From assembly GCF_001866075.3 (NCBI RefSeq), contig NZ_CP063356.1, forward strand, positions 744,001 to 808,000: a stretch of 64,000 bases of DNA, written 5' to 3'. How positions within the stretch are numbered: position 1 is the first letter of the stretch; the number at the start of each line of letters is the position of its first letter. Shown here one piece after another: positions 26,264 through 36,362 of the stretch. The notes under the pieces were generated by a model. It saw nothing but the letters and a program-made list of their open reading frames with translations, searched no databases and had not been told where the DNA came from. The DNA comes from Anaerobacillus isosaccharinicus. GTDB taxonomy: Bacteria; Bacillota; Bacilli; Bacillales; Anaerobacillaceae. A program made the position numbers and the translations under genes.

Positions 26264-29200
26264 CTAAAACAACTTTAATTCCTCTTCTTCACCCTTAGTA
26301 AACTCTTCCTCATCGATGTCTAATTGCGGTTCATTGTAAGGCGGTACTTCATTTTCACGGATGTAATATGCTACTCCTAACTTCCTTATTGTTTGTACAT
26401 CTTTTTCTAATTTATTTTTAAGGAAACTCATATCAAATTGAGTTCGAAGTTTGGCACTATACACCACTGGGAACTCACGTAAAATTTGTTCTGCCCTGTG
26501 AGCGGTTAAACAAATCAATTGCACAAAGTTCTTTTTTGCTACTTCAAATATCGGACGTAAAATGTGAGAGGAAGAGGCTTTTCCAAAAGGATTGTCCGCA
26601 ACAATGGTTTTCCACTCACCTACGACTTCTTCGTTGTTTTTTCTGATGTGATTAATGATAATCATAAACATAATAAGATAGATGGAATATTTTTCTCCCC
26701 CTGACCAACTATGCACATATTCCCACTCATAATGATTGTTTCGAATCTCTTTTGTCGTCCCCTCTTCTAATGGCTTAAACACTTCAATCTTACAAGACGA
26801 AAGTTTTGTCAATTGGTTGATTAAGTGTTCGGTTCGTAAATAATCAGCAATGAATGAATTGATAAGAGATTCCTCTTTGCCTTCTTGTTTCAATTCTTGG
26901 GCAATTTGCAACCCTTTATTCAAATAATCTCCCATTTTACGAATTCCTTCTTCTTCTTCCCAACCATTCCACTTAATTCTAATCATTTGAATGTTTCTTT
27001 CATACAAGTCAATTTTGGCGTGTTGTTGAAGCGCCATGATGTCCTTGTAAACCATTGTGGCTTTTTTTACACACATTTCAAGAAGAATACGTTTGTTTTC
27101 TTCACTTTCTTCCAGTTGAACCTCGATATGAACAACAATTTCATCTAAACTTTGATGGATATATTCAAATCGTTCTTTTACCCTTTCATAATCATAAATC
27201 AATTTTTCTTCCAAGAGTCCATTGAGATTATTCGCAAACTTTACTAGATTATCATCTTTGGTTTTCAATTCCTCGATATATTCTCGAAAGGCACTTCTCG
27301 TTGACACCTTGATACTACTTAACTCTCTATTTGCTAGACCTAAACGGTTGTTTAACGTTTTGAAGAAGCCTTTTGGATCAGTCGCCATCTCTTTGGTCTT
27401 TTCTTCATCCAACCCTTCCGCTTTTTCAAACTCTTCAACTGGACATTCGGTTAGAAAACTAATAGCATCTTTTAAGTGATTTAACTTATTCATTATCACA
27501 TTCTGTTCGTCCTGTTTCCCTTTTAGTTCAACTTGCAACGCTTTTACCTTTTCGTCAAAGCCAGCCCACTCTGCATCCATCTTCTCTTTGTCTCTGCTGT
27601 ACTCCATATACGGTTCTCGTTCACAACTCTCAATTACATTTTCTCGTTTGTTTTTCCATTCGTTTTCCGCAACATCTTTGTTTTTATCTGCTGCGTTATA
27701 TCGTGCACTCGCTATGTCAACTTCTTTCTTTGCCTTCGTTACTTCTTTGGCTGTCAACTCCACGTCTTCCTCTGTGACCACCTTTGTTTGTTCTTCCAAC
27801 CAATGTCGATCAATCTCAAGTTTATCAATGATTTTTGTATGTTTCTTTTTATCATCGGTATACTTTTTAATCCATGCTTCGATGTCTTCTCGTGTTTTCA
27901 ACTGCTCATTCAACCCTGCACGGAGTGTTTTCGCTTGTTCGTGTAACTCGGTAAAGTTCTTTTGACTCTCATCCTTCATTGACACTTGTTCTAATTTAAA
28001 GTCGACAAAAATGGTTTTGTGACCCTTCTTTTCTTGTTCAACCATCATTTTTTGTTGGTGCAACTGAAGGATCTCACCTTCAAGAGTATTAATCATTTCT
28101 TCTAGCTCGCCTTTTTCGTTATCCACAACTTGCATTTGTAAGACAATAGTATGCCTTTCTTTCTCTTTTTCTCCCTCAATCTGATAAAGGGGTAAAAACG
28201 CCTCCCACTTATTCTTTCTCACCATTTCCTTGTCGATGACATCCTTTGCTCGGGTGATTTTGTCCGTCGCTTCATGTACCCACTTGTGATATGCGCTTGT
28301 AATCGCCTCAATATCTTGATCTCGTTTTGTTTTTAATGCCTCCATTTGTTTTTCTGCTTCCAAGGTGATGCTTTTCTTTTCCGTTTCATACTGCTTTTGA
28401 ATACTATGCAAGTTCTCTTCAAACGCAAACTTTGCTTCCTTAATATCTGCGTCTCTGCGCTGTTGTAATTGTGTCCTTTTCTTGTTGAAACCCTCCGTCA
28501 ATTTGATTTTTGTTTCTGCTAGTTTTGCTTGTATTTCAGTGGTTAACGCTTTTAGTTTTTCTTCTAGATCGCTAATCATATCATTGGTGTCTTGGCGCAA
28601 GGATTCTATTTTTTGATCGCATTCTCGTTCCGTATCCGTCATCTTTTGTTCGTATTCATTAATTAATTCAACATATTCCCCTTTTAACGCAATATCTTTG
28701 GCTACACTCTCTTCAAGTGAGGATGCTTCCTTTTCCCACTGATTTACTTTAACAATTGGGTACTCTGTTAGAACCAACTCCATTTTTGTTAACAGAGAAC
28801 GAAATTTCAATTCTTCATTTTCAAACAGTTTTGCCTTTTTCTTTAGTTCCGCAACTGCCTTTCTCAACTCAGCTTTCATCTCTTCAAGCGTCATAGGTGA
28901 AACAAAGACTTCGACAGGGGTTGGCTGATAAAGAAACGTCCCTTGGCTTATGTTTTGAAATGACGATTTCTTTGAAAGACAAAACGCTACTTCTTCACGG
29001 ATCATTAAAAATAAAGGGGTTTCCGTTAACCAGTTTCCAAGTTCGTTTAACGAAGCATAAATCCCCTCTAAATCACCTTCTTTAATAAGAATGGCATATG
29101 GGAATAATTTATTCTCATCAATGATTCTTCTTTTCTCTTCCTCAGAAAGGGTTTTGGATGCTAAGTACTCACTTCCTAATTGAACAGAAAATCCCCCTTT

Positions 29201-31450
29201 TTTCAGGTGTTTTTCTACTTTCACCAAATCCAAATGTGGAATGAAATAAGGACGTTCTTCAAGCATTTTCAGTTTTCCTTGTTTACTCTTTTGTTCAGCA
29301 TACCATTCACGAAGTTGTGCGATATGCTGATCAATCTTTCCTCGTACTTCATCGATGAGCGTTTCCTCATTCTCATTGACTCTTTTAGCATCATATTGTA
29401 ATTCTATCGCGGCTTCTCTTGCCTCGTCATATGCAACATGGGCTTTTGCGATCTCTGTTGATAGTGACTCCAAACGAGTGCTCTCTTTGGCTATTTTTTC
29501 TGTTAGTTGCTCCACACCCGTTTCTCTTTGCTTGTTTGCTGCTTTCATTTGTTTCAAAGCAAAATCTGCTTCCTTTTGAATTGATTGAACGGTCTGTTCT
29601 AATTGTTCTTTTATTGCTAACTTCTTTTGCTGTGTCATCAAACTTTTTTGTTCTATAAGATCGGCACTTTCTTTCTCTTTTCTTGCTACCTCAAGCTGCC
29701 AATCTTCTTCATGCCTTTTTAACGCTGAATCTGTTTCTTCTTGTCGACGAGTGATGAAAGATTCCATTTCACTTCTTTTATGATCAATTTGTTCATCTTT
29801 TTCATTAGCTTTATTGGCCAATAGCGCTTCTGTTTCGTCTTGAATCGTGTTACGTACCACATCGAACTCGTGGTTTTTTTCTTTAATGGCGTTTTCCTTA
29901 TCCTTCTCATGTTGATTTCGTTCTTCTTCCAATGAACGGATGGTGTTATTTGAAGAACGAATAAACTCTAGCGTTTTTTCGTAAAATGCTTTTGGATCTT
30001 CAAACATAAACAAATTGTAAAGGCTTAATAACTCTTGGTGTAACCCTTCCTTTTGTTTAAACCAACCCCCTACTTCCGTTAATTCCTTTAACGCTTGATC
30101 TCTTTGTCCATCAAGTTCCTTCATTCGTTTTTTACATTGTTCCTTTGATTTGTCGCTTTCTGTTAACGACAATTTGGTTCCATTGATTTTTTGTGTAAGA
30201 ACTTCCTCTTTCGTTGTCCACACTCTCTTTAAATGGGATAACGTATCGTCGTACTCTCTTTTTAACTCCGGCGCTTTTTTATCTAGGATATCTAATTCCT
30301 CATTTTTCGCATTCATCAACGATTGAATGTGGTTTTCCTCTTGAAAATTCCATATGGCTGTTGTTTCTTTTAACTTGGTTGTTACCTGTTGTTGTAACTC
30401 TATCTTTTCCTCTTTTTTCTTCTTCGCTTTCTCAAATTCCTCTGTCGCTAGTTCCAACTTCAACAAACTGCAAAATGCTTGGTAACTGCTCACTTTCCAT
30501 AAGAGATCCTTCACTTCCTTGTCTAAGTATATTTCCGATTTTTTTAGTTCGGATCTTTTCTTAGACAGCTCTCGTTCCATTTTTTCAAGACTATATAGGG
30601 CTTTCCCAATAAACGCTCTTGTTTTGTCTACATCTTCCAACGCATTTGTTGATCTTTGGGAATGCTGCAACAACTTCACAGAATCTTGTTTGAATTGGTC
30701 CAAGTCTGCAATCGTCTTTTTTAAACTTGGAATTTGCAAAATAGTATCTCTGTATTTCATAAAGGCATTGGTTAATTGGTTACGCTTTGCTTCTGTTTGA
30801 TAGATTGCATCTTCAATTCGTGGTATTAAAATTTTAGAAAGGAGTGCCTTTGTTTGATCTGCTTTGGCAAAGTACGCTTCCACATCTCCCTCATCGCCAT
30901 TAATTGTTGAAATAGCATCCCATTCCTCAGGAATAATGTTATATTGCCTAATTCGACCGTGCAAATCATCGTGTTCGGTGTTATCAAAAAATTCAAGTCG
31001 ATTTCTAGTTGCTGTATTCTTTCGTAACCAATCTTTCAATTGCGTGGCACTTAACACCTGATTTTTTTCATTTAACAACCTTATGTTTATCGGGTGCAAT
31101 CGTTCGGACACTTTATATTCGTACACATAATTAAAATAGGATAATGCATACTTGCTTGCGTGATTTATAGTAAAGCAAAAACCTGTGACAATAATTCTTT
31201 CCTCATCTTCCCACACCAAAATAATGTGTCCGACTTTGGTAAACTGTACAGTATCTTTAAAATAACGTTTCCCTATTCTTTTATTCGGAAGAATCGCTTG
31301 CAGCATCAGTTGAATTGTTGTTGTTTTTCCTCCGCCATTATCTAAAATCACAACCGAGTCTAATCCGTTAAATTTGAAACGCAAAAAATCTATAAACTTT
31401 GTTTTGTCGTAACGTACCCCTGCAATGATCACTTCTTTTAATAGTGGCAT
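26264..31450 (-). CDS. jetC: Wadjet JetC, SMC-like ATPase
   Basis: The motor of Wadjet, which extrudes loops of small circular DNA so that JetD can cut it. At 1728 residues it has an ATP head at both ends: Walker A DNGGGKTT at 37-44, signature WSGGEKYS near 1583 and Walker B-like IVADNPFGKASS near 1617. Between them are long coiled coils rich in E, K and Q around a central hinge (about 740-900). Walker B ends in Asp-Asn instead of the Asp-Glu of most SMC proteins. It lies 21 bases after jetB as the last gene of jetD-A-B-C. It is long for the family. Confidence 0.88.
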   Translation of the reverse strand: MPLLKEVIIAGVRYDKTKFIDFLRFKFNGLDSVVILDNGGGKTTTIQLMLQAILPNKRIGKRYFKDTVQFTKVGHIILVWEDEERIIVTGFCFTINHASKYALSYFNYVYEYKVSERLHPINIRLLNEKNQVLSATQLKDWLRKNTATRNRLEFFDNTEHDDLHGRIRQYNIIPEEWDAISTINGDEGDVEAYFAKADQTKALLSKILIPRIEDAIYQTEAKRNQLTNAFMKYRDTILQIPSLKKTIADLDQFKQDSVKLLQHSQRSTNALEDVDKTRAFIGKALYSLEKMERELSKKRSELKKSEIYLDKEVKDLLWKVSSYQAFCSLLKLELATEEFEKAKKKKEEKIELQQQVTTKLKETTAIWNFQEENHIQSLMNAKNEELDILDKKAPELKREYDDTLSHLKRVWTTKEEVLTQKINGTKLSLTESDKSKEQCKKRMKELDGQRDQALKELTEVGGWFKQKEGLHQELLSLYNLFMFEDPKAFYEKTLEFIRSSNNTIRSLEEERNQHEKDKENAIKEKNHEFDVVRNTIQDETEALLANKANEKDEQIDHKRSEMESFITRRQEETDSALKRHEEDWQLEVARKEKESADLIEQKSLMTQQKKLAIKEQLEQTVQSIQKEADFALKQMKAANKQRETGVEQLTEKIAKESTRLESLSTEIAKAHVAYDEAREAAIELQYDAKRVNENEETLIDEVRGKIDQHIAQLREWYAEQKSKQGKLKMLEERPYFIPHLDLVKVEKHLKKGGFSVQLGSEYLASKTLSEEEKRRIIDENKLFPYAILIKEGDLEGIYASLNELGNWLTETPLFLMIREEVAFCLSKKSSFQNISQGTFLYQPTPVEVFVSPMTLEEMKAELRKAVAELKKKAKLFENEELKFRSLLTKMELVLTEYPIVKVNQWEKEASSLEESVAKDIALKGEYVELINEYEQKMTDTERECDQKIESLRQDTNDMISDLEEKLKALTTEIQAKLAETKIKLTEGFNKKRTQLQQRRDADIKEAKFAFEENLHSIQKQYETEKKSITLEAEKQMEALKTKRDQDIEAITSAYHKWVHEATDKITRAKDVIDKEMVRKNKWEAFLPLYQIEGEKEKERHTIVLQMQVVDNEKGELEEMINTLEGEILQLHQQKMMVEQEKKGHKTIFVDFKLEQVSMKDESQKNFTELHEQAKTLRAGLNEQLKTREDIEAWIKKYTDDKKKHTKIIDKLEIDRHWLEEQTKVVTEEDVELTAKEVTKAKKEVDIASARYNAADKNKDVAENEWKNKRENVIESCEREPYMEYSRDKEKMDAEWAGFDEKVKALQVELKGKQDEQNVIMNKLNHLKDAISFLTECPVEEFEKAEGLDEEKTKEMATDPKGFFKTLNNRLGLANRELSSIKVSTRSAFREYIEELKTKDDNLVKFANNLNGLLEEKLIYDYERVKERFEYIHQSLDEIVVHIEVQLEESEENKRILLEMCVKKATMVYKDIMALQQHAKIDLYERNIQMIRIKWNGWEEEEGIRKMGDYLNKGLQIAQELKQEGKEESLINSFIADYLRTEHLINQLTKLSSCKIEVFKPLEEGTTKEIRNNHYEWEYVHSWSGGEKYSIYLIMFMIIINHIRKNNEEVVGEWKTIVADNPFGKASSSHILRPIFEVAKKNFVQLICLTAHRAEQILREFPVVYSAKLRTQFDMSFLKNKLEKDVQTIRKLGVAYYIRENEVPPYNEPQLDIDEEEFTKGEEEELKLF

Positions 31451-31471
31451 CGAGCGTCCTCCTTAATGGTA

Positions 31472-32209
31472 TTATTCTATTTCATTTGACGTTTCTACTA
31501 AATCCTCTACGGCCTCTTCTAACGGTCTTTTTAATAGTTCGAGTAAAAAGTTTTTCCGTGAAGAATTAAAATAATAGAGGTTAATTAGTTCAACCATTTT
31601 TTCGGTTAAACGGATATTGGTTTCTTCATAAAAAGTAACCAAATCTTCTTCCTTAAGAAAGTTTAATACACGAAACAAAAAACCAATTTTATTCCATGCG
31701 GATTTCGTTTTATCTTCCTCATACGGACCCAATTCCTCGTTCCACACTTTTGAAATCCCTTCCAAATCAAGATGCGTTTTTTCCATGACATCAATAAGCA
31801 CATTTTCTTCGAATTTATTGATTTGACCTAAATATTTGGTGATTTCCTTTTCTAAATCTTCTACTGCTAAAAATTGGATCGCTTGAACCGTTTGCTCATC
31901 GCTGTTGTAATATTTCGCTAGTAACACCATAATCGTAAAGTATGCGAGATACAAATGGACATTGGTGACTTTTTTTCCTTTAAAGATCTTCTCCCTCAGT
32001 TCTTCATTGGTGAACATGAATTTGTTGTTGTGAACATTTCTCACCATATACAACCGTTGATCTGCTTCTAAAATCACCATATCACTTCTCCTTGCGAAAT
32101 CTTCCACGTAATCTCTGATTTCTTCGTTGTTATACGCAATTATTTTTTCTTTGTTGGATAATACACCTTCATGTTCAAGTTCCCGGAAAATATCAAAAGC
32201 GATCAGCAT
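31472..32209 (-). CDS. jetB: Wadjet JetB, MukE-like subunit
   Basis: A 245-residue winged-helix-rich protein that joins the JetA kleisin and the JetC SMC heads. It has no catalytic motif; assignment rests on size, acidic helical make-up and position between jetA and jetC. I start at ATG 32209 (MLIAFDIFRELEHEG), with GGAGAAG just ahead; ATG 32230 would overlap jetA by 8 bases. The N-terminal part (MLIAFDIFRELEHEGVLSN) looks like a helix-turn-helix. Confidence 0.8.
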   Translation of the reverse strand: MLIAFDIFRELEHEGVLSNKEKIIAYNNEEIRDYVEDFARRSDMVILEADQRLYMVRNVHNNKFMFTNEELREKIFKGKKVTNVHLYLAYFTIMVLLAKYYNSDEQTVQAIQFLAVEDLEKEITKYLGQINKFEENVLIDVMEKTHLDLEGISKVWNEELGPYEEDKTKSAWNKIGFLFRVLNFLKEEDLVTFYEETNIRLTEKMVELINLYYFNSSRKNFLLELLKRPLEEAVEDLVETSNEIE

Positions 32210-32222
32210 ATTTTCTTCTCCA

Positions 32223-33779
32223 TTAATCATTCTCGATCACCACTCCTCGAATAAATTTCCAATCTGTCATTTCATCTCCATTATCAAAACGAAGTTCCCT
32301 TGTGCTTCTTTCAATCTGAAACCCTTGCATCTTCCATAATTCATTACTTCTTTCCGCTAAATCGACAACTGCATGGAAAGCTGGTTCAAACACTTCTACT
32401 TTTAATTCGTCATTGCGTAAAAAAAGCACTTGTTCAATGCGATCCAGTGTAATCAAAAAGGGAAGAAAATCCGCACTGTCCATAATCTCTTGAAAGTGCT
32501 CTTTGTTTTCATTTTTCAACTCATTTAGCACATCTGATAAATAGACTTCTTCTCTTGTTAGTAATGGATTTGCGATTACTTCTAAGTACCCCCGTAAACG
32601 ATCGACCTTCCATTTTCGAACAGTTTCCTCATGTTCAATTTGCCTTCTCTCCAATTCTTCATTGTAAGAAGGGATGTCGCCTCCTGTTGTACTTTCTTCT
32701 CTTGACTTAAACCGTTGGAGTTGAAACCATGTGGATGGATATAAACTTTTTTTATATTTCGTTCTAAATAGTAAAGACTGTAAAAACTGCTGCATTCCTA
32801 GTAAACTCGTTCCTTTTAATACTTTTTCAACGACATCTTTTTCAAAATTGATCTTTACTAAAAATGAACGATAGATAAGCGAGTCCAAGGATTGATTCAT
32901 AAACCTCTGTAAATCCAATTTATCAACAAACAATTCCTCGTGTTCAGCGTTTGTTTTCTGTAATCCGCGTTTCATTTTTTTTATCAAGATTACCGCATTT
33001 CGTTTGTCGTCTTCTAGTTCACCTTTTTCATATTGTTTCATCGTATCATCGATTAAATTATCAATCTCTTTAAATACCGTTTTCTCTTTGTATAACTGTT
33101 CATTGACACGTTCTAGTTGTTTCTTAAACTCATTTTCTTTTGATACTTTTAAAGCTTCTTTCATAATGCGTTCCCGCAAGCGTTGAATATTGTTCTTTTC
33201 TTCTTTGACGTCAATGGACAACTCTTTTATTTCTCTTAACGCCCCGTCAAACACACCTTTTTCGATTTGTTGACGGAAAAAAAGGCTTTTAATCGACACT
33301 CTCATTTCATTGTACAACTCTCTCGTTTTAAAAAGCATTTCAATGCATTCAGAGGTAAGTTCTAAATAAGTCGTTCCATTGATTTTATAATCAACAATTT
33401 GAATCAAATGAAATTCTAAATACTTTAAACTCTTCTCTTCAAAATCCCAATACTCATATTTATGAGGAATTCCACGGTTTTGGAGATGGTCTTGGACAAT
33501 GGTAATGGCTACTTCTCTCACTTCCTCTTCTTCTAGCTCATCGCCAAACTGTTCCAACACCAACGCTTTTAAAAAGTGCCTGATTTGTGTTAAGGAACAC
33601 GTTTTCGAATTGTTTAACATGTGTTCCAAGATATATAAAAGGATCGCAAACCCTAAAGACCGCATGGGATAAGGGTATTTTCGAATCCTCTCCAACTCAT
33701 ATAAGGGGACCATATAAGCAAAACTTTTTTCCCTTTCCCCGCTATTTTCTAAAAACTCGTTTTCAATCAATGCGAACAC
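32223..33779 (-). CDS. jetA: Wadjet JetA, kleisin-like subunit
   Basis: A 518-residue helical protein that bridges the JetC heads, like MukF in MukBEF. An N-terminal winged-helix part (about 1-130) is followed by long helices and a coiled coil (about 180-290) and a C-terminal domain. I recognise the front (IENEFLENSGEREKSFAYMV) as the JetA family seen in Firmicutes. The start is GTG 33779, inside the end of jetD (17-base overlap), and the end meets jetB. No catalytic role is expected. Confidence 0.84.
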   Translation of the reverse strand: MFALIENEFLENSGEREKSFAYMVPLYELERIRKYPYPMRSLGFAILLYILEHMLNNSKTCSLTQIRHFLKALVLEQFGDELEEEEVREVAITIVQDHLQNRGIPHKYEYWDFEEKSLKYLEFHLIQIVDYKINGTTYLELTSECIEMLFKTRELYNEMRVSIKSLFFRQQIEKGVFDGALREIKELSIDVKEEKNNIQRLRERIMKEALKVSKENEFKKQLERVNEQLYKEKTVFKEIDNLIDDTMKQYEKGELEDDKRNAVILIKKMKRGLQKTNAEHEELFVDKLDLQRFMNQSLDSLIYRSFLVKINFEKDVVEKVLKGTSLLGMQQFLQSLLFRTKYKKSLYPSTWFQLQRFKSREESTTGGDIPSYNEELERRQIEHEETVRKWKVDRLRGYLEVIANPLLTREEVYLSDVLNELKNENKEHFQEIMDSADFLPFLITLDRIEQVLFLRNDELKVEVFEPAFHAVVDLAERSNELWKMQGFQIERSTRELRFDNGDEMTDWKFIRGVVIEND

Positions 33780-34821
33780 TCATTTCTTTTAATAGATTAC
33801 GATGTAAGGCTTCTTGTGGAAGATATCTTCGTTCCCTCAAAAGCCTTTTCATAATTTGGCATTCTTTTTTAGGAAAGTGAGTATAAAACGAATCATAATC
33901 ATTAAATTTCGTTAGCTGATCCTTTCCCATTTTAGGCGCTTCAGCACCAAACTCATTTACCATATAGGAGTAAAACGGAACGAACGGCAAAATAACTGCA
34001 TGATTTTCCATGTTAAGTTTTTTCCATATGTTGATTCCCTCTGGATCAATATCACCGAAATAGTAACTCGTAAATGTATGATCCCTATAGGCTTCTAATT
34101 CATCCAAATAAGCAAAACTAGATATAATCTTTTTACCTTCACCGTAGATCACAAAATCAAAGGTTGTTCCGTAAAACGAGCAGTATCCTTTTTTAAATAA
34201 CTCCTTAAACGTATGAAAGGAATCTTTGTTTTCGATAATCAACGCATTCACTTTTTTTTGTTTTATTTCCCTTGCGTAATACATAAATGGTTCATAGGTT
34301 TTATAACAACGCAAAACTTGAATAGATAATCCGATATTTTTAAGAACACCCTTGTTTTTATCCAACCATTTTTCATTTCGAAAAATTTGGAAAGAACGTT
34401 CATTTAACGTTAACCAACCATCATCTTCTTTGCTTAAAAAATCATTAATTTTCAAGAAATACGGTTCCAATTCTGCATAATTTTTTAACCGAGTTCGGTA
34501 GTAAATCATATCCATTAATGGATGGAAATCATTTCTTATCTCAACATCTACAACCTTTTCTGGTAACGTAATAGTATACACTTTATAAAGTGCATCTCTT
34601 TTTTTGTTTGTCCCGCTGTTTTTTATGCGTTTAATCACATGTTCCGCCTCTAATTCAGTGATTATTTCATAAAAACCCTCGTACCGGATTTGACGATATA
34701 CGTCAGGGTGATGCTCAATCAATTCATCCTCAATGACAAGCGATTCAATTTTCTTCTTTAATTTTGGATAATTTCTTAAAAATGCCATTACAATTTCTTT
34801 TGCTTGTTCTTTTGCTCCCAT
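33763..34821 (-). CDS. jetD: Wadjet JetD, Toprim-type nuclease subunit
   Basis: The DNA-cutting subunit of Wadjet. The 352-residue protein has an N-terminal winged-helix arm (about 1-90) and a C-terminal Toprim domain with the acidic residue E197 in LIIENKDS and the DxD pair D257/D259 in YFGDIDPEG, which bind metal. It is the first gene of the operon, preceded by GGATGG near ATG 34821. Wadjet protects against plasmid transformation by cutting closed circular DNA. Confidence 0.88.
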   Translation of the reverse strand: MGAKEQAKEIVMAFLRNYPKLKKKIESLVIEDELIEHHPDVYRQIRYEGFYEIITELEAEHVIKRIKNSGTNKKRDALYKVYTITLPEKVVDVEIRNDFHPLMDMIYYRTRLKNYAELEPYFLKINDFLSKEDDGWLTLNERSFQIFRNEKWLDKNKGVLKNIGLSIQVLRCYKTYEPFMYYAREIKQKKVNALIIENKDSFHTFKELFKKGYCSFYGTTFDFVIYGEGKKIISSFAYLDELEAYRDHTFTSYYFGDIDPEGINIWKKLNMENHAVILPFVPFYSYMVNEFGAEAPKMGKDQLTKFNDYDSFYTHFPKKECQIMKRLLRERRYLPQEALHRNLLKEMSVRID

Positions 34822-34976
34822 ACAACACCATCCCTATTCTTATTTATCAACTCTTCCTTTTTAGTAAATCTTTTTTCTATATAAATTTCCTTAACCTAAA
34901 TAGCTTTCGATAGAACTAATAAATTTCAAATCGTAACTTAGCTCTATAGCTACATAATATATAAAATTTAAAAGAA

Positions 34977-35003
34977 AACCCTACCTAAAAAAGGTAAGGG
35001 TTA
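34977..35003 (-). terminator. Terminator of the WYL regulator gene
   Basis: On the minus strand AACCCT-ACCT pairs with AGGT-AGGGTT around a T-rich loop and is followed by TTCTTTT. It starts a few bases after the stop codon of the WYL gene. Confidence 0.75.
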
Positions 35004-35008
35004 GAATA

Positions 35009-36007
35009 TTATTGGTATAGGTTATATAAGTTTTGACTTTCCTCCATCATCCTTTTTTTTAATTCTGTAGGACCAAGTACAAATGCATTTGCTCCGCAAG
35101 TTAATAACCACTGAACTAGTCCGTCACTAATAACAGCTTTCGTTTTTAAAATGAAATCATTGTCACCTTCTCTCGTAATTGGAACCTCTTTTCCAAATCG
35201 ATCAATTATTACATTAATTAAATTATTCTTAAACTTGATTTCAATCCATTTTTCTTCTCCTCCGTACATATTGAACAGTTGTTTGGTATATTTGGAGGGG
35301 TCAAAGCTATTCTCTTTTTTAAATTTCTTGTCAGTTACTTTAACATTGACCATTCGATCTACTCGATAATGTCGTAGCTCTTTTTCTTCAGGATACCATC
35401 CAATTAAGTAATAATAGTCATTATTCCAAATCAAACAATAGGGATGAAGATAGTAAAATTGCTTATTACGACTCAGTATAAATTCCTTGTCCACATTGTA
35501 TCTTCCATATTGGAATTGTATAATTTTTTGATCATTAATTGCATTATGGAGGTTATATATCGTATATTTTACTTTGCTACTTTCACTGTGAGCATTGTCT
35601 TGAATGAAAACTTGGTTTTCAAGCTTTGATGCTAAATGTTCACTTGTTAATTTCTTAATTTTAATAATAATATTCTCTTTTTCTACTTTTGTAATAAATC
35701 TTGCTGAAACAACAGCGTCAATTAATAAACGTAGTTCTTGAATCTCAAATAACCTATTTTGATAGCTGTAATATTTAGGTAAACCATTTTTATCTTGATT
35801 TACAATTAGGTCAATTACCTGAGAATTTTCGAACGTATTCAAATCCTCTTTTACTGCCTTTTGATTAAACCCATAAACCTTGTTAAATTGATTATTAAGT
35901 ATATTTATTATTTCTTTGATTGTGAGCTCATTTTCTTCATCTGTATATCTCTCTAGAAGTTCTTTTAATATAAGAACCCTTTCTTTAGAACTAAGTTTAT
36001 TGCTCAT
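35009..36007 (-). CDS. WYL-domain transcription regulator (BrxR/CapW-like layout)
   Basis: A 332-residue regulator with an N-terminal winged helix-turn-helix (about 5-75: LTIKEIINILN...FNQKAVKEDLNTF), a WYL domain (about 150-235: IIQFQYGRYN...FYYLHPYCLIWNNDYYYLIGWYPEEKELRHYRVDRM) and a C-terminal WCX-like domain. WYL domains bind nucleic acid or nucleotide ligands, and such proteins often repress neighbouring defence operons until infection. Start at ATG 36007, because GGGGGA is 7 bases ahead; the frame is open to 36070. It sits between the Wadjet and McrBC-like modules with its own terminator, so it could control either or both. Confidence 0.85.
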   Translation of the reverse strand: MSNKLSSKERVLILKELLERYTDEENELTIKEIINILNNQFNKVYGFNQKAVKEDLNTFENSQVIDLIVNQDKNGLPKYYSYQNRLFEIQELRLLIDAVVSARFITKVEKENIIIKIKKLTSEHLASKLENQVFIQDNAHSESSKVKYTIYNLHNAINDQKIIQFQYGRYNVDKEFILSRNKQFYYLHPYCLIWNNDYYYLIGWYPEEKELRHYRVDRMVNVKVTDKKFKKENSFDPSKYTKQLFNMYGGEEKWIEIKFKNNLINVIIDRFGKEVPITREGDNDFILKTKAVISDGLVQWLLTCGANAFVLGPTELKKRMMEESQNLYNLYQ

Positions 36008-36289
36008 TACAAAATCCCCCGTATTAAAGATAATATTACATTTTCGACATTTAGTGGAAATTCCCTCCAATTAAATCAATATATATATCAGTCCTAAGTT
36101 TTTTTAAAAAATTCCTTGTGTACAGTACATCAAAAAGACTATAGTTTTTCTGAGCTATTAAAGTAACAATTAATAATATAATTAGCTAATATAACATCAT
36201 TCTGTGCATATTTAATAGAACCCCCAAAATATTCTTTAACTATGAATTTTCTATATTTTCAAACATACTTCTGCCTTTACCACAAAAAA

Positions 36290-36314
36290 GAAGCTGATCT
36301 CTCAGCCCCTTCTT
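36290..36314 (-). terminator. Terminator after the split nuclease gene
   Basis: On the minus strand GAAGgggCTGA and TCAGCTTC pair around GAGA and are followed by a run of six T. It lies about 50 bases after the stop codon of the nuclease's C-terminal part. Confidence 0.7.
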
Positions 36315-36362
36315 CACCTATTAGAGCATTTGTTAGCAATACAATATCATTTCAGCGGACAG

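Noticed and set aside
27533-27965. Long plus-strand frames inside jetC.
   Set aside because: They mirror the coiled-coil codons of the large gene on the other strand (runs of F, S and L), and have no ribosome sites.
26264-31450. The 1728-residue SMC-like protein as chromosomal SMC, SbcC or MukB.
   Set aside because: The three neighbours match JetB, JetA and JetD in size, motifs and overlap, so the group is Wadjet.
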